Positions 34,088-42,916 of a stretch of DNA of 64,000 nt are shown here, one piece after another. Origin of the DNA: Neorhizobium galegae (lineage in GTDB: Bacteria > Pseudomonadota > Alphaproteobacteria > Rhizobiales > Rhizobiaceae). The translations under genes and the position numbers were made by a program. The notes under the pieces were generated by a model. That model worked only from the letters and a program-made list of their open reading frames with translations, was not told the DNA's origin and made no database searches. Location: the NCBI RefSeq assembly GCF_017877055.1, contig NZ_JAGIPG010000004.1, positions 372,001 through 436,000 on the forward strand, in the 5' to 3' direction. Within the stretch, counting starts at the first letter, position 1. Every line of letters starts with the position of its first letter.

Positions 34088-34234
34088 CTACCTCTTCGCA
34101 GGGGGCGCGACGGCAGGGGGAGTATTCGAGATCGGAGCGGCAGAGTTCGGCTGACTGGGCCCGCGCGTCAAAAATGCGGCGAGCAGGATAATAACGATAA
34201 CGGCGAGAATGCCGATCATCCCATTCTTTCCCAT
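34088..34234 (-). CDS. Small single-pass membrane protein, 48 residues
   Basis: The 48-residue protein has a membrane helix (GMIGILAVIVIILLAAFLTR) followed by a Pro/Ala-rich tail ending PPAVAPPAKR. The ATG at 34234 lies 11 bases after the stop of the 34-residue gene upstream, so the two are probably one transcript. The frame is open further upstream, but that part overlaps the upstream gene. No known family. Confidence 0.5.
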   Translation of the reverse strand: MGKNGMIGILAVIVIILLAAFLTRGPSQPNSAAPISNTPPAVAPPAKR

Positions 34235-34245
34235 GTCACCGTTTC

Positions 34246-34350
34246 TCAGTTGATGGCCAACCACACCCCCCCGGCGATCAGGCAGCCGAGAGCTACGGTC
34301 TGGCAGCAATAAAACACGAATTCGTGCCGGTAGGGTGGTGTGCGGTACAT
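34246..34350 (-). CDS. Tiny membrane protein, 34 residues
   Basis: The frame starts MYRTPPYRHEFVFYCCQTVA and ends LGCLIAGGVWLAIN; the second half is a membrane helix. GGAGGAG lies six bases before the ATG. Two adjacent cysteines sit at the start of the helix. It precedes the 48-residue membrane gene by 11 bases. Not a family I recognise. Confidence 0.55.
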   Translation of the reverse strand: MYRTPPYRHEFVFYCCQTVALGCLIAGGVWLAIN

Positions 34351-34615
34351 CTTGATCTCCTCCTGGAAATCAAACCAACATGCACATCCAAGGTTCCAGA
34401 GGGGCCAGTGCAGGCGTGACGGCCTCATCGCGGCAAGAGCTACTTTGAGCTTGGCGACAATCTGCTCGGAGCAACTTAGATAACTCGTCCCTCCCGTGGC
34501 GCCTACCTCAAAAGTAGTCGGGCGAATTCGGCATTCTTTAAACGTGCATAATCCGTTCGGCTATCGTTCGGGACTGGTTTAGAGATTGCTAAAATTAGGA
34601 TGGTCGAGACTCCAT

Positions 34616-34696
34616 CTACTTCAATGCAAAATAGATGAGAGTAATTCCAAGAATAATTGAGCCGCCGACGAGGGCTGGCGCATAGAACAAATCCAT
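34616..34696 (-). CDS. Tiny single-pass membrane protein, 26 residues
   Basis: The 26-residue frame MDLFYAPALVGGSIILG...LK is one membrane helix with a final lysine. GGAGG lies seven bases before the ATG at 34696. The size and shape are like small subunits of respiratory oxidases or ATPases (CydX or KdpF class), but no such complex is encoded here, so its partner is unknown. Confidence 0.5.
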   Translation of the reverse strand: MDLFYAPALVGGSIILGITLIYFALK

Positions 34697-34901
34697 GATC
34701 GGGCCTCCGGTGTTGCGGCCCTAACTAGGGCAGCTTGCCGAGACGTCCACCATTTCCCGGCCCGTCGCCTCCCCGCGACGCCCGATAAGGTGAGCCGGGC
34801 AAGGGCCCGGTTTACCGTCACATCGCGCTCAAGTCGTCGTACATTATCATGGGTATTCTCCCATCTGCTGCTGAACGCTTTTTAGCATTCTCACGCGCAT
34901 C

Positions 34902-35147
34902 ATGGTGCGGGATGCGGTGAGGGCAGGAGTTGGGCCGGCAAGGCTTCCGATCTCACTGGTGGCTCAAGATCTCGCTGATGGGACCTTAAAGCACTGGGGC
35001 GACATCGAGAATTCCGAAGTCGCGCTCTGGGCGCTCTACCCGTCGCGGCGCCTCTTGAGCGCGCGTGTCTCTGCTTTCCTCGATTTCCTGAAGCAGGTCT
35101 TTCCCAAGGGAACACCTGAAGAGTTGGCCGCCTATATCGGTGGATAA
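34902..35147 (+). pseudogene. C-terminal relic of a LysR-family regulator
   Basis: The 81-residue frame matches only the end of a LysR effector domain: DAVRAGVGPARLPISLVAQD, LADGTLKHWGDI, ALWALYPSRRLLSARVSAFLDFL. The DNA-binding domain and first half are absent, and no promoter or ribosome site is seen. It ends 12 bases from the stop of the AraC-type gene on the other strand. Confidence 0.7.
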
Positions 35148-35159
35148 GGATCGGACGTA

Positions 35160-36065
35160 TTAAGCCGCAGCAGCAACTGCGCGAGAATACGCCCCAGGCG
35201 GCATTCCCACATGCCGATTGAAGGCAACGCTGAAGGCGCTTGTCGATCCATAGCCGACGCGCTGGGCGATGTCGGCCATTGCGACATCTTCGCGGAGATA
35301 CTCTTTCGCGAGCGCCATGCGCCATCCGGTCGCATACTCCATCGGCGCAACCCCTACTTCCTTGCGGAAACGATCGAAGAAGGTCGAACGAGACATCGCA
35401 GCCTCCTGGGCAAGCGTCTCCACCGTCATGCTGCGACCCGGATCTGCGTGGATGCGTCGCAGGATCGGCGCCAGCAGCGGATCAGCCATCCCACGCAGGA
35501 GACCCGGCGACGGCTTGGCGCTTGCTGCCGATCGTAACGCGTCGATGAACAACACCTCGAGCAACCGGTGGAGGACCATTTCGCGCGCCGCACGGTCGGC
35601 CCTCGTCTCGTCATTGATCATGCGGACCAGGGCCATCAGTCGTTCTTCCCCATGAACATGGATGACTTCCGGCAGCAGCGATACGAGAAGAGCTTTGTCA
35701 TCCGAACCGAACGCACAATGCCCGACTAGTGCCTTGATCTCCGCCGGCGCTTCCGGGTCGCCCAGGCGAAAAACACCGGGGCTGGTTTCCAGGCGATGGG
35801 CAAGCGCGCCGCGTGGCGGCGGCTCCATGTTGCTCATCGTGAACGAGAAGATCTTTGGGACCAGGACGAAGTCACCCGCAGTGAGCACCATCGGCTCACG
35901 GCCGGCAATCGTCATCAGGCAACGTCCTTCGACCACGGCGCAGTAGAAGGGGCTTCCAAGCTCGGTGCGCTCAACAAGCCACTGACCGCCACCCGTCACC
36001 AGCTTTGAGATGGAAGGTCTTGGTTTCAGTAGGGAAACGACTTCGGCGACGGGATCGGTCATCAA
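35160..36065 (-). CDS. AraC family transcriptional regulator (cupin type)
   Basis: The 301-residue protein has an N-terminal cupin-like ligand domain (AraC-binding-2/cupin_6; FYCAVVEGRCLMTIAGREPMVLTAGDFVLVP) and a C-terminal double helix-turn-helix (SMTVETLAQEAAMSRSTFFDRF, MALAKEYLREDVAMADIAQRVGYGSTSAFSVAFNRHVGMPPGAYSR). It is divergent from an SDR and a hydrolase gene with a 95-bp gap and is likely their activator or repressor. In this subgroup, oxidoreductase genes beside the regulator are a common arrangement. Confidence 0.92.
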   Translation of the reverse strand: MMTDPVAEVVSLLKPRPSISKLVTGGGQWLVERTELGSPFYCAVVEGRCLMTIAGREPMVLTAGDFVLVPKIFSFTMSNMEPPPRGALAHRLETSPGVFRLGDPEAPAEIKALVGHCAFGSDDKALLVSLLPEVIHVHGEERLMALVRMINDETRADRAAREMVLHRLLEVLFIDALRSAASAKPSPGLLRGMADPLLAPILRRIHADPGRSMTVETLAQEAAMSRSTFFDRFRKEVGVAPMEYATGWRMALAKEYLREDVAMADIAQRVGYGSTSAFSVAFNRHVGMPPGAYSRAVAAAA

Positions 36066-36160
36066 TTCGGACTTCCGCTAAACAATCTCGGACATACGCA
36101 TATAGCAGGTCCGGGTGATCAGGTCCATCTTTAGCCTTGTTAAATGTCAGGAGACGGAAC

Positions 36161-36919
36161 ATGCCAAAGATCCTCATCACCGGTTGCTCGTCCGGTTTCG
36201 GCCTTGCGATCGCGCAGAAATTCTTGAACGCCGGATGGGACGTCGTCGCGACCATGCGCACGCCGCAAAACGACCTGTTTCCATCGAAAGACAGGCTGGA
36301 AATCCTGCCGCTGGATATAACCAGCGCGGACAGCATTACTAAGGCGGTCGAAGCCGCCGGCACGATTGATGCTCTGGTCAACAATGCCGGCGTCGGCATG
36401 CTCAATGTGCTCGAAGGCTCAGAGATGTCGAAGATCCGTGAGCTGTTCGAAACGAATGTGTTCGGTGCGATGGCGATGACGAAAGCCGTTCTCCCGCAGA
36501 TGCGGGTCCGTCGCTCGGGCGTCATCATCAACGTCAGTTCCGCCGTCACGATAAGACCGCTGCCAGCACTTTCGGTCTACAGCGCCAGCAAGGCAGCGCT
36601 CAATGCCTTCACGGAGAGCTTCGCGATCGAGGCGGCGCTTTTCGGCGTCCGCGCTAAACTTGTTTTGCCTGGCTCGGCGCCGACGACCGGCTTCGGGAAG
36701 AATGCTGTTTCGCGCATGGGCATGGAAATTCCCGAGCCATATACCGCCTTCGTCGACGACTACATGACGAAGCTGCGGTCTGGCACAGAGGTCACGACAT
36801 CGGATGCGGTTGCAGAGGCGGTGTGGCGGTCTGTGACAGAGATCGACGCGCCGATGAAGATCCCAGCCGGCGCCGACGCGGAAACCTCGTACCGCGAAGC
36901 GGGTCATTTGCTCGCCTGA
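36161..36919 (+). CDS. Short-chain dehydrogenase/reductase
   Basis: The 252-residue protein has the SDR cofactor motif TGCSSGFG, NNAGVG, and the catalytic Ser...YxxxK (NVSSAVTIRPLPALSVYSASK). The residues after the second strand suggest NADPH rather than NADH, but weakly. ATG at 36161 follows AGGAGACGG. It is divergent from the AraC-type regulator and followed 39 bp later by a hydrolase gene. Substrate unknown. Confidence 0.92.
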   Translation: MPKILITGCSSGFGLAIAQKFLNAGWDVVATMRTPQNDLFPSKDRLEILPLDITSADSITKAVEAAGTIDALVNNAGVGMLNVLEGSEMSKIRELFETNVFGAMAMTKAVLPQMRVRRSGVIINVSSAVTIRPLPALSVYSASKAALNAFTESFAIEAALFGVRAKLVLPGSAPTTGFGKNAVSRMGMEIPEPYTAFVDDYMTKLRSGTEVTTSDAVAEAVWRSVTEIDAPMKIPAGADAETSYREAGHLLA

Positions 36920-36958
36920 ACATCACCATCCGAAACCCACCTTTGGAGGTCCAGACCC

Positions 36959-37903
36959 ATGAACAATCTGATCAATCTCGCCAAGCATATACCGACGCCT
37001 GAAACCACTTTGACAGTAGCCTACACGCCGATCCGTCTCTCGATGCCGGGCCGCCAGCCGTTGGAACTGCGTCTGACCGCGCCGGCAAACGGCGACAAGC
37101 TGCCGGTCGTGTTGCTATCGCATGGCTACGGTCCTTCCAACTATATCCCCTCAAAGGACGGCTACGCTCCCCTTGTCCAGTTCTGGGCGGAGAGAGGGTT
37201 CGTCGTCATCCAGCCGACGCATGCGAGTTCGCGGGTTGGCGGCTTGCCGTCGGATTCAACCGGCGCGCCGTTCTTCTGGCGTGAGCGTGTCGAAGAGATG
37301 AAGGCGATCCTGGACCAACTGCCGGAGATCGAGAGACAGGCGCCGGCCGTTGCTGGGCGGATGGATCATGCACGCATCGGCGCGGTGGGCCATTCCTTCG
37401 GCGGTCACACCGTCGGGCTCCTGCTCGGTGCACAGGTGGATGGTGAAAACTTCTCCGATCCACGCATCTCGGCGGGCGTTCTCCTGACAACGCCGGGACG
37501 CGGCGGCAAGGACATGACGCCTGAGAGTGCTGACCGGTTTCCGTTCTTCGACGTCGATTTCTCGACGCTGACGACACGCAACCTCGTCGTTTGCGGTGAT
37601 ATGGACAACCCGCATTTTACGACGCGCGGCCCCGAATGGCATGCGGATGCGTTTCATGACGCGCCGGGCGCTAGAGCAATGCTGATGATGCACGGCGTCG
37701 GGCATGGCCTTGGCGGGATCGCCGCACTGGACGCAAAGGAAACAGAGACTGAAGCGCCAGACGTGCTGGAAGCAACACGGCGGCTCACGCTCGCATGGCT
37801 TCAGACCGCGCTCAACGCGGACGAGGGCGCATGGGCGAGAGCGCGACTGATTTTAGAGGGTGAGGCTGCACCGCTGGCTACGGTCACTGAGAAGCCGCTG
37901 TAG
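36959..37903 (+). CDS. Alpha/beta hydrolase (PAF-acetylhydrolase-like/dienelactone-hydrolase-like)
   Basis: The 314-residue protein has the hydrolase oxyanion region VVLLSHGYGPSNYIP, the nucleophile elbow IGAVGHSFGGHTVG, an acid region near VVCGDMDNPHF, and a late His in MMHGVGHGLGG. It resembles chlorophyllase/platelet-activating-factor hydrolase-like bacterial proteins. No signal peptide, so probably cytoplasmic. GGAGG lies 13 bases before the ATG. It probably forms an operon with the preceding SDR gene. Confidence 0.88.
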   Translation: MNNLINLAKHIPTPETTLTVAYTPIRLSMPGRQPLELRLTAPANGDKLPVVLLSHGYGPSNYIPSKDGYAPLVQFWAERGFVVIQPTHASSRVGGLPSDSTGAPFFWRERVEEMKAILDQLPEIERQAPAVAGRMDHARIGAVGHSFGGHTVGLLLGAQVDGENFSDPRISAGVLLTTPGRGGKDMTPESADRFPFFDVDFSTLTTRNLVVCGDMDNPHFTTRGPEWHADAFHDAPGARAMLMMHGVGHGLGGIAALDAKETETEAPDVLEATRRLTLAWLQTALNADEGAWARARLILEGEAAPLATVTEKPL

Positions 37904-38229
37904 CCGCCAACGCAGATCGGTACGGTTGAAGCCGGCCCAACGACGAGAGACCGGGCGCCACACGCTGGCGCTCGATGCGATCTGGATTATCCGTGGGTAC
38001 TATTCCCGACAAGTTGCCGCAGTCAAATGGCAGAATCCGCGACCTGTTACGACGCCAGGCCCTGGCGTTGTACTCAGTCAATCCGGTCACAGGTCCTATG
38101 CATGAAGCGATCGAGGGCCGGCAACATCGGGCGCAGATCCACAAAAGTGGCTGGAGCTTGACGCACAACAAACTCGTCGGAGCTCTTTAGCTATAATTTA
38201 GAGATCACTTAACTAGAAGGGAGCCAACA
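37904..38229. other. Intergenic stretch, no gene recognised
   Basis: About 325 bases. Frames up to 95 residues are open on both strands but show no start context, known motif or protein-like bias. Confidence 0.4.
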
Positions 38230-38433
38230 ATGCCAATCGAACTCCAGATGCGCGATCGATGCGTCCTGTATCAAAAAATGATCTGCGATATCGAGCGCGA
38301 ATATCCCTACCTTGACAATCTTTCACACGCCCCCACCCGTCGGGAACAGGAAGTTATCATCTCGCTGGCGGGATATCGAAGTCAGCTAAGGGCCATCTTG
38401 TCGCGAGAGGACGCCGATCGGCATCCAAGCTAA
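38230..38433 (+). CDS. Small hypothetical protein, 67 residues (paralogue of 42272-42475)
   Basis: The protein reads as two amphipathic helices around a short loop (RDRCVLYQKMICDIEREYPYL, then EQEVIISLAGYRSQLRAILS). GGGAG lies nine bases before the ATG. A protein of identical length and the same pattern is encoded at 42272. It could form a small helical dimer. I know no function for it. Confidence 0.7.
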   Translation: MPIELQMRDRCVLYQKMICDIEREYPYLDNLSHAPTRREQEVIISLAGYRSQLRAILSREDADRHPS

Positions 38434-39027
38434 AAAGCAAAACCCTGGGAAAAAACGGCCGCTCGAAGGACAGACCGCAGATCCGAGAGGGCGGCACCTG
38501 GCCGCAGTCCCTCCGGCCACTAAAAAAGATGAGGGAAGATAGTCGGTATTTGCTGACGCGTGAAAACTCCGGCGGCGTCTTTTTCGTCGTCCGCCGCACT
38601 ACCGCAAGCGACCGAGAAATATGATCCCAGGCCTCCGCGAGGTCGTTATGACGGCAGATGCTCCATTCGCTCCGGGGGGAAAGCCTTTCATAGATCTCAA
38701 GTCAAACCAACCGCACCGCGAAGCAGGTTTCTGCTGCATAGGTCTGGTCGGCTCATCGGGAAGTCTAATTCGCGTCATTATCGCGGCGGCGGAAGCATAG
38801 GAACGTCATCCTGGGAGCGCCGGCGAGACGTCAGGTGATTTTTGTCGCGACACGGTCAGAGGTTGTCCGTGCCCATTGCTCGAGCATGTCTCCAATCGCT
38901 GCGTGTTGACTTATGCGGCACAGGTAAGGCCTTAAAATCAGAAGATGCTAAAACATTTACCAGATCCATTCGCGTGGGTTTAACCCAGGCGCGATAGACT
39001 GAGTCTGATTAGAAGGCAGATGTTCGC
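38434..39027. other. Intergenic stretch, no gene recognised
   Basis: About 590 bases upstream of the GGDEF-EAL gene. Frames are short and arginine-rich, as expected for non-coding GC-rich sequence. No terminator with a T run, repeat or RNA gene was identified. Confidence 0.4.
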
Positions 39028-41289
39028 ATGACTTGGCAATCGCAGTGGCTCTTGAAATGGTTTGTTCCGACGTTCACGTCGATCCTCGTCGGAGGGGTAC
39101 TCCTAGGAACTATTTTCTGGTCCGCAGCGCAAGTAGACGAGGTAGCTGCGCTACGACAAAAGGATCTGGTAACCCTGATCGTCTCCCAGATACAGTCCGG
39201 TGTAGCCCATGACCAAGAAAGCGTGACGGTATGGGACGACGCTGTTATCAAAACAAGAGAAAGAGATCTTGATTGGATGGAGACCAATCTCGGCCAGTGG
39301 ATGAACACCTATTTTGGGCATGATGCCGCTGTGGTACTCTCCGTCGAAGGGTCGCTCATCTATCAGTTTATAGCGGAGTCGGACAGCGCTCCTTCGTCTG
39401 AGGATGTTCTCGAGGCCTATTTGCCCCTGGCAAAACGCCTAAGGCAGCGACTTGCAATCGGAGACGAAGATGGTGTCTCAGATAGAGTTCTGTCGATCGG
39501 TGAAAGCGATTTGACATACGTTGGCAGCCGACCTGCGGTCGTCAGCGTCAAACCGATAACCTCCGACACGGGAGAGATTAAGCAGCGGGCTGGTGAGGAA
39601 AACCTTCATGTTGCGCTGCGGTTCCTTGACGGAGACTTTCCCCGCACTATTGGCGACGAATACCAGTTTGCGGAATTACAGTTCACGATCGGAGGGTCCC
39701 CCGACAAGGAGCATTCGCAGGTCGCCTTAATCTCGAAGTCGGGTCAGGGCATCGGATATTTCAATTGGCACCCGTTCCAGCCCGGCGCCCGTGTTCTGCG
39801 TGCGACCTTGCCCGTTATCGGTGTATCTGTCCTCGGCATATTCATTGCAGCGAGCTTTGCAGGTCACGCGATATGGAGGAGGTCTGTGAGGCTGGATTCC
39901 AACCGGCAAGAATTTCGGCATCTGGCACTCCACGATTCACTCACGGGTCTCGCAAATAGGGCCTATTTCAATTCAGAGCTTGCCGACCGGTTGGAGCGGG
40001 TGCTTCCAGAGGAGGCCCTCAGCGTTCTCTTCATCGATCTCGATCGCTTCAAGGCTGTTAACGATACCTTCGGTCATCCGGTAGGCGATAAGCTGATCTG
40101 TCTCGTGGCGCAACGAATGAGCGTGCTGTTGCCCGACTCCCTGATTGCTCGCATCGGAGGTGATGAATTCACGATCCTGATCGAGGGAACATGTTCAGAG
40201 GAGGTGGGGGGCATTGCCGACAGCATCGTGAAGTGCCTTCGTGAACCGTTCTCCATCGACGGCGTTCAGGTCTCGATTGGCGCAAGCGTCGGCGCGGCAA
40301 TCGGACAGGGAAAAGCGGATCCCATTGAACTAACGCGGCAAGCCGACATCGCACTCTATCACGCCAAATCGGCGGGACGAAACACCTATGCCTTGTTCGG
40401 CGATCATATGGATGAACTTCTTCGCACTCGACGAAAACTTGAGCATGACCTTCGTGAAGCGTTAACGACGGGTACGCAGATAGAGGTGTTTTACCAGCCT
40501 ATCTATTGTGCAGACAGCAGCGAGCCATGTTCGTTGGAGGCACTCTCACGGTGGAATCACCCGCAGTTGGGATCCATTTCCCCAGACGTGTTCATTCCTC
40601 TCGCAGAGGAGATTGGCGTCATCCACATGATCGGCGCATTCGTGATCGAAGATGCGTGTAGCCTGATCGCTGATTTGCCTTCCATTGGGGTGGCCGTGAA
40701 TGCTTCTGCAGTGGAAATAGGTTCTCCCGGATATCCTCTCCGCGTTCTCTCCACGCTCGCCAAACGGGGGATTGAACCCGCGCGGCTTGAGATCGAAATT
40801 ACTGAGAGCCTTGCTATCAGCGGGGAGGAGCAAACCGAGCGCAACATCGCGATGCTTAGGGCCGCCGGAGTGAGGTTCGCGATCGACGATTTCGGTACCG
40901 GATATTCTTCGTTCTCAAGGGTGCAGAGCGTGACCGTGGACAGGCTCAAAATTGACAAGTCGTTCATCAGGGCGATCCACGACGGCCGAAGCAGAGCGCT
41001 GGTGGAGGCGATTATCAACATGGCGCGAGCACAAGGACTAAATACAACTGCCGAAGGGGTTGAGACAGAGGAGCAAAGGGATGCGCTCAAGTCGCTGGGA
41101 TGCGACAACGTCCAAGGCTTCCTGATGTCGCGCCCAATTACGCGCGGAGAAGTCATGAGCCTTATGGTAGCACAAGAAGACAAGATCGACCGGGCTTCAG
41201 GCGTGCGGCAGCTTCCCAGCGGCCCGAACGAGCGAGACGCCGAGGCCAATGTGTCCTCCCGGGGGCAAAGCGCGGCTCCGACCGGATGA
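39028..41289 (+). CDS. CHASE4-GGDEF-EAL cyclic-di-GMP signalling protein
   Basis: The 753-residue protein has an N-terminal membrane helix (12-32), a periplasmic CHASE4 domain (DQESVTVWDDAV, DLDWMETNLGQWMNTYFG), a second helix near residue 265, a GGDEF domain with intact IGGDEFTIL and LDRFKAVNDTFGH, and an EAL domain. The EAL signature is intact: LEALSRWNHP, EIEITES, DDFGTGYSSF, LKIDKSFI, AEGVET. Both cyclase and phosphodiesterase activity look possible, and the balance would depend on the periplasmic signal. No regulator is adjacent. Confidence 0.93.
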   Translation: MTWQSQWLLKWFVPTFTSILVGGVLLGTIFWSAAQVDEVAALRQKDLVTLIVSQIQSGVAHDQESVTVWDDAVIKTRERDLDWMETNLGQWMNTYFGHDAAVVLSVEGSLIYQFIAESDSAPSSEDVLEAYLPLAKRLRQRLAIGDEDGVSDRVLSIGESDLTYVGSRPAVVSVKPITSDTGEIKQRAGEENLHVALRFLDGDFPRTIGDEYQFAELQFTIGGSPDKEHSQVALISKSGQGIGYFNWHPFQPGARVLRATLPVIGVSVLGIFIAASFAGHAIWRRSVRLDSNRQEFRHLALHDSLTGLANRAYFNSELADRLERVLPEEALSVLFIDLDRFKAVNDTFGHPVGDKLICLVAQRMSVLLPDSLIARIGGDEFTILIEGTCSEEVGGIADSIVKCLREPFSIDGVQVSIGASVGAAIGQGKADPIELTRQADIALYHAKSAGRNTYALFGDHMDELLRTRRKLEHDLREALTTGTQIEVFYQPIYCADSSEPCSLEALSRWNHPQLGSISPDVFIPLAEEIGVIHMIGAFVIEDACSLIADLPSIGVAVNASAVEIGSPGYPLRVLSTLAKRGIEPARLEIEITESLAISGEEQTERNIAMLRAAGVRFAIDDFGTGYSSFSRVQSVTVDRLKIDKSFIRAIHDGRSRALVEAIINMARAQGLNTTAEGVETEEQRDALKSLGCDNVQGFLMSRPITRGEVMSLMVAQEDKIDRASGVRQLPSGPNERDAEANVSSRGQSAAPTG

Positions 41290-41332
41290 TTGGCCCAGTA
41301 GGCCAGCCAAGGACGAGAGCGTTGTAGTCTCT

Positions 41333-41662
41333 CTATGCGGTTCGGCGCGCAGAGCTTGATTCATCCTGATGCCTTGCAATGTCTGTTTCGAAGATCTCAC
41401 CAAGGACCCCCAGGACACTCCGCACTCCATAGTCGCTGCATCGATAATAGATCGTCTGTGCATCTCGCCGGGTGCTTACAAGATGGTCATCCCTGAGCCT
41501 CGCCAGGTGTTGCGACAGGGAAGACTGACTCACGTTCAAGATTTGTGCCAGTTCACCAACGGAAACCTCTTTTTCTAAAATGATCGAAAGTAGTTCCAAT
41601 CGGATCTCGTTGGATAGATTTGCAAGCAGCCTTGCCTTGGCCGCAAGTGAGTCATCGCGCAT
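41333..41662 (-). CDS. ArsR-type winged-helix regulator
   Basis: The predicted 109-residue protein has the ArsR core ARLLANLSNEIRLELLSIIL, VSVGELAQILNVSQSSLSQHLARLRDDHLVSTRRDAQTIYYRC. It has no CxCxxC metal site in the recognition helix, so it is of the BigR/SoxR-like or other non-ArsR class. The frame is open to 41794, but the ATG at 41662 starts the conserved domain and gives normal length; GGAG is a little far upstream. Convergent with the GGDEF-EAL gene; target unknown. Confidence 0.85.
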   Translation of the reverse strand: MRDDSLAAKARLLANLSNEIRLELLSIILEKEVSVGELAQILNVSQSSLSQHLARLRDDHLVSTRRDAQTIYYRCSDYGVRSVLGVLGEIFETDIARHQDESSSARRTA

Positions 41663-42271
41663 GAGTTGATTTGCTCCGCTAGTTCCCGCAGTAAGCCAGG
41701 GCTTAGCTGCGAAAGCTCGCTCCAGGCTGACCGGCATCCTGTTGATATGAGGAATTTCGGGATAGTGGGCGACCATGATTGGCGACGGGGACATCGTTGC
41801 AACTCATCCACATCGGCTATCTTCCGACGCAGTGCCTGCATCGATTGTAAAAAGAGTCTCGCCCGCGGGCTTCATAACATCCGGGGCTTAAGGCCAGGCC
41901 GACAGGTGCTGGACGCCGGAGGAGGGGATGCGCCGCGCGTGCCGCGGACTGACAAGCCAGCAGGTTGGAACCCCACATCTAGGGCCCTCTTCCACCAAGC
42001 GGAGCGGATTATCCGCTGCACTTTCAGGAAACTCTAGTGACCCGCGTTCAACCTTGTTGAGCCGGGGCTGGCTCGCGTCGGCTTTCATCTGCCGGCGGAG
42101 CCGCATAATCTCGGCGTCGCCCCGTGATCGAACGCTTCTAGCTGCCGCCCGTGATGACACCCGGTCTGCGAAGGCGCTGTTCGCGCCATCGTCGGAATTC
42201 TGCTTCGGGCTTGATCTGCCTCAATGCAACCATTTGTCTCGTCCTGCAATTTTTTGCCAAGAGGCACAGAG
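41663..42271. other. Intergenic stretch, no gene recognised
   Basis: About 600 bases. A minus-strand piece near 42150-42240 (ALRQIKPEAEFRRWREQRLR) looks slightly protein-like but has no ribosome site and soon stops. Possibly gene debris. Confidence 0.35.
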
Positions 42272-42475
42272 ATGACCGAGGATTCCGGCATCGATTTCAT
42301 TAGAGAGCAAGCTCTCATCTACCGCCTGCTGATCGCTGATCTGCAGCGGCGAAACCCTGAACTTGCGGCTGAACCCGCCACTCTATCCAAAGCCGGCACC
42401 GAAGACGCGCAACGCATCGTTGCCTACCGGGCATCACTCGCCTTGCTGTTAAAGTTCCTCGAAGCCGCCGGTTAG
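42272..42475 (+). CDS. Small hypothetical protein, 67 residues (paralogue of 38230-38433)
   Basis: Two helices with the same spacing as in the protein at 38230: EQALIYRLLIADLQRRNPEL against DRCVLYQKMICDIEREYPYL, and RIVAYRASLALLLKFL against ISLAGYRSQLRAIL. ATG at 42272 follows AGAGG. Both are 67 residues long. Function unknown; the conserved tyrosines and the YR pair could mark a binding face. Confidence 0.65.
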   Translation: MTEDSGIDFIREQALIYRLLIADLQRRNPELAAEPATLSKAGTEDAQRIVAYRASLALLLKFLEAAG

Positions 42476-42916
42476 GGTCGGGGGATTGCGTAACATTGGC
42501 GGCGGGAGGTGCTGGGAACTACGTCTCCTATTCAAGCTAGCCCGTCTTCGGAAGCTGATTGCCGCAACCCAGCAAGTAGGCCCGGCCGCCAGATGGCGCG
42601 ACCGAGAAGCCAGTTTCATTTGCTTGTTCAGGCCGCAACTTCGGCGCGCGCTTCGCCCGATATCAAGGCCTGCGAGTGAGACTGCCATCCTTCCAAGCCC
42701 GGTACCGCTTCGCTAGATCCGGGCATCTTGCCGACTGCGCGCTGGACAAGACTGGCGGCCCAAACCGTGTCACTTGCGCACCGGTCTTCCTCTGAACTGC
42801 AGGCGGAGCGTTCCCTCTCGTCGATACCTAGATGTCATGCCGGATCGCGTGAGCCCTCCTTACCAGATAGCGTGCTGAGGCGGCCTGAGGATGCTCGCCA
42901 AATCCAGACCGGTGCT
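42476..42916. other. Intergenic stretch left of the denitrification block
   Basis: About 440 bases with no convincing frame. It separates the accessory region from nnrS. A long plus-strand frame that enters from here (42728-43420) lies mostly opposite nnrS and is a shadow. Confidence 0.4.
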
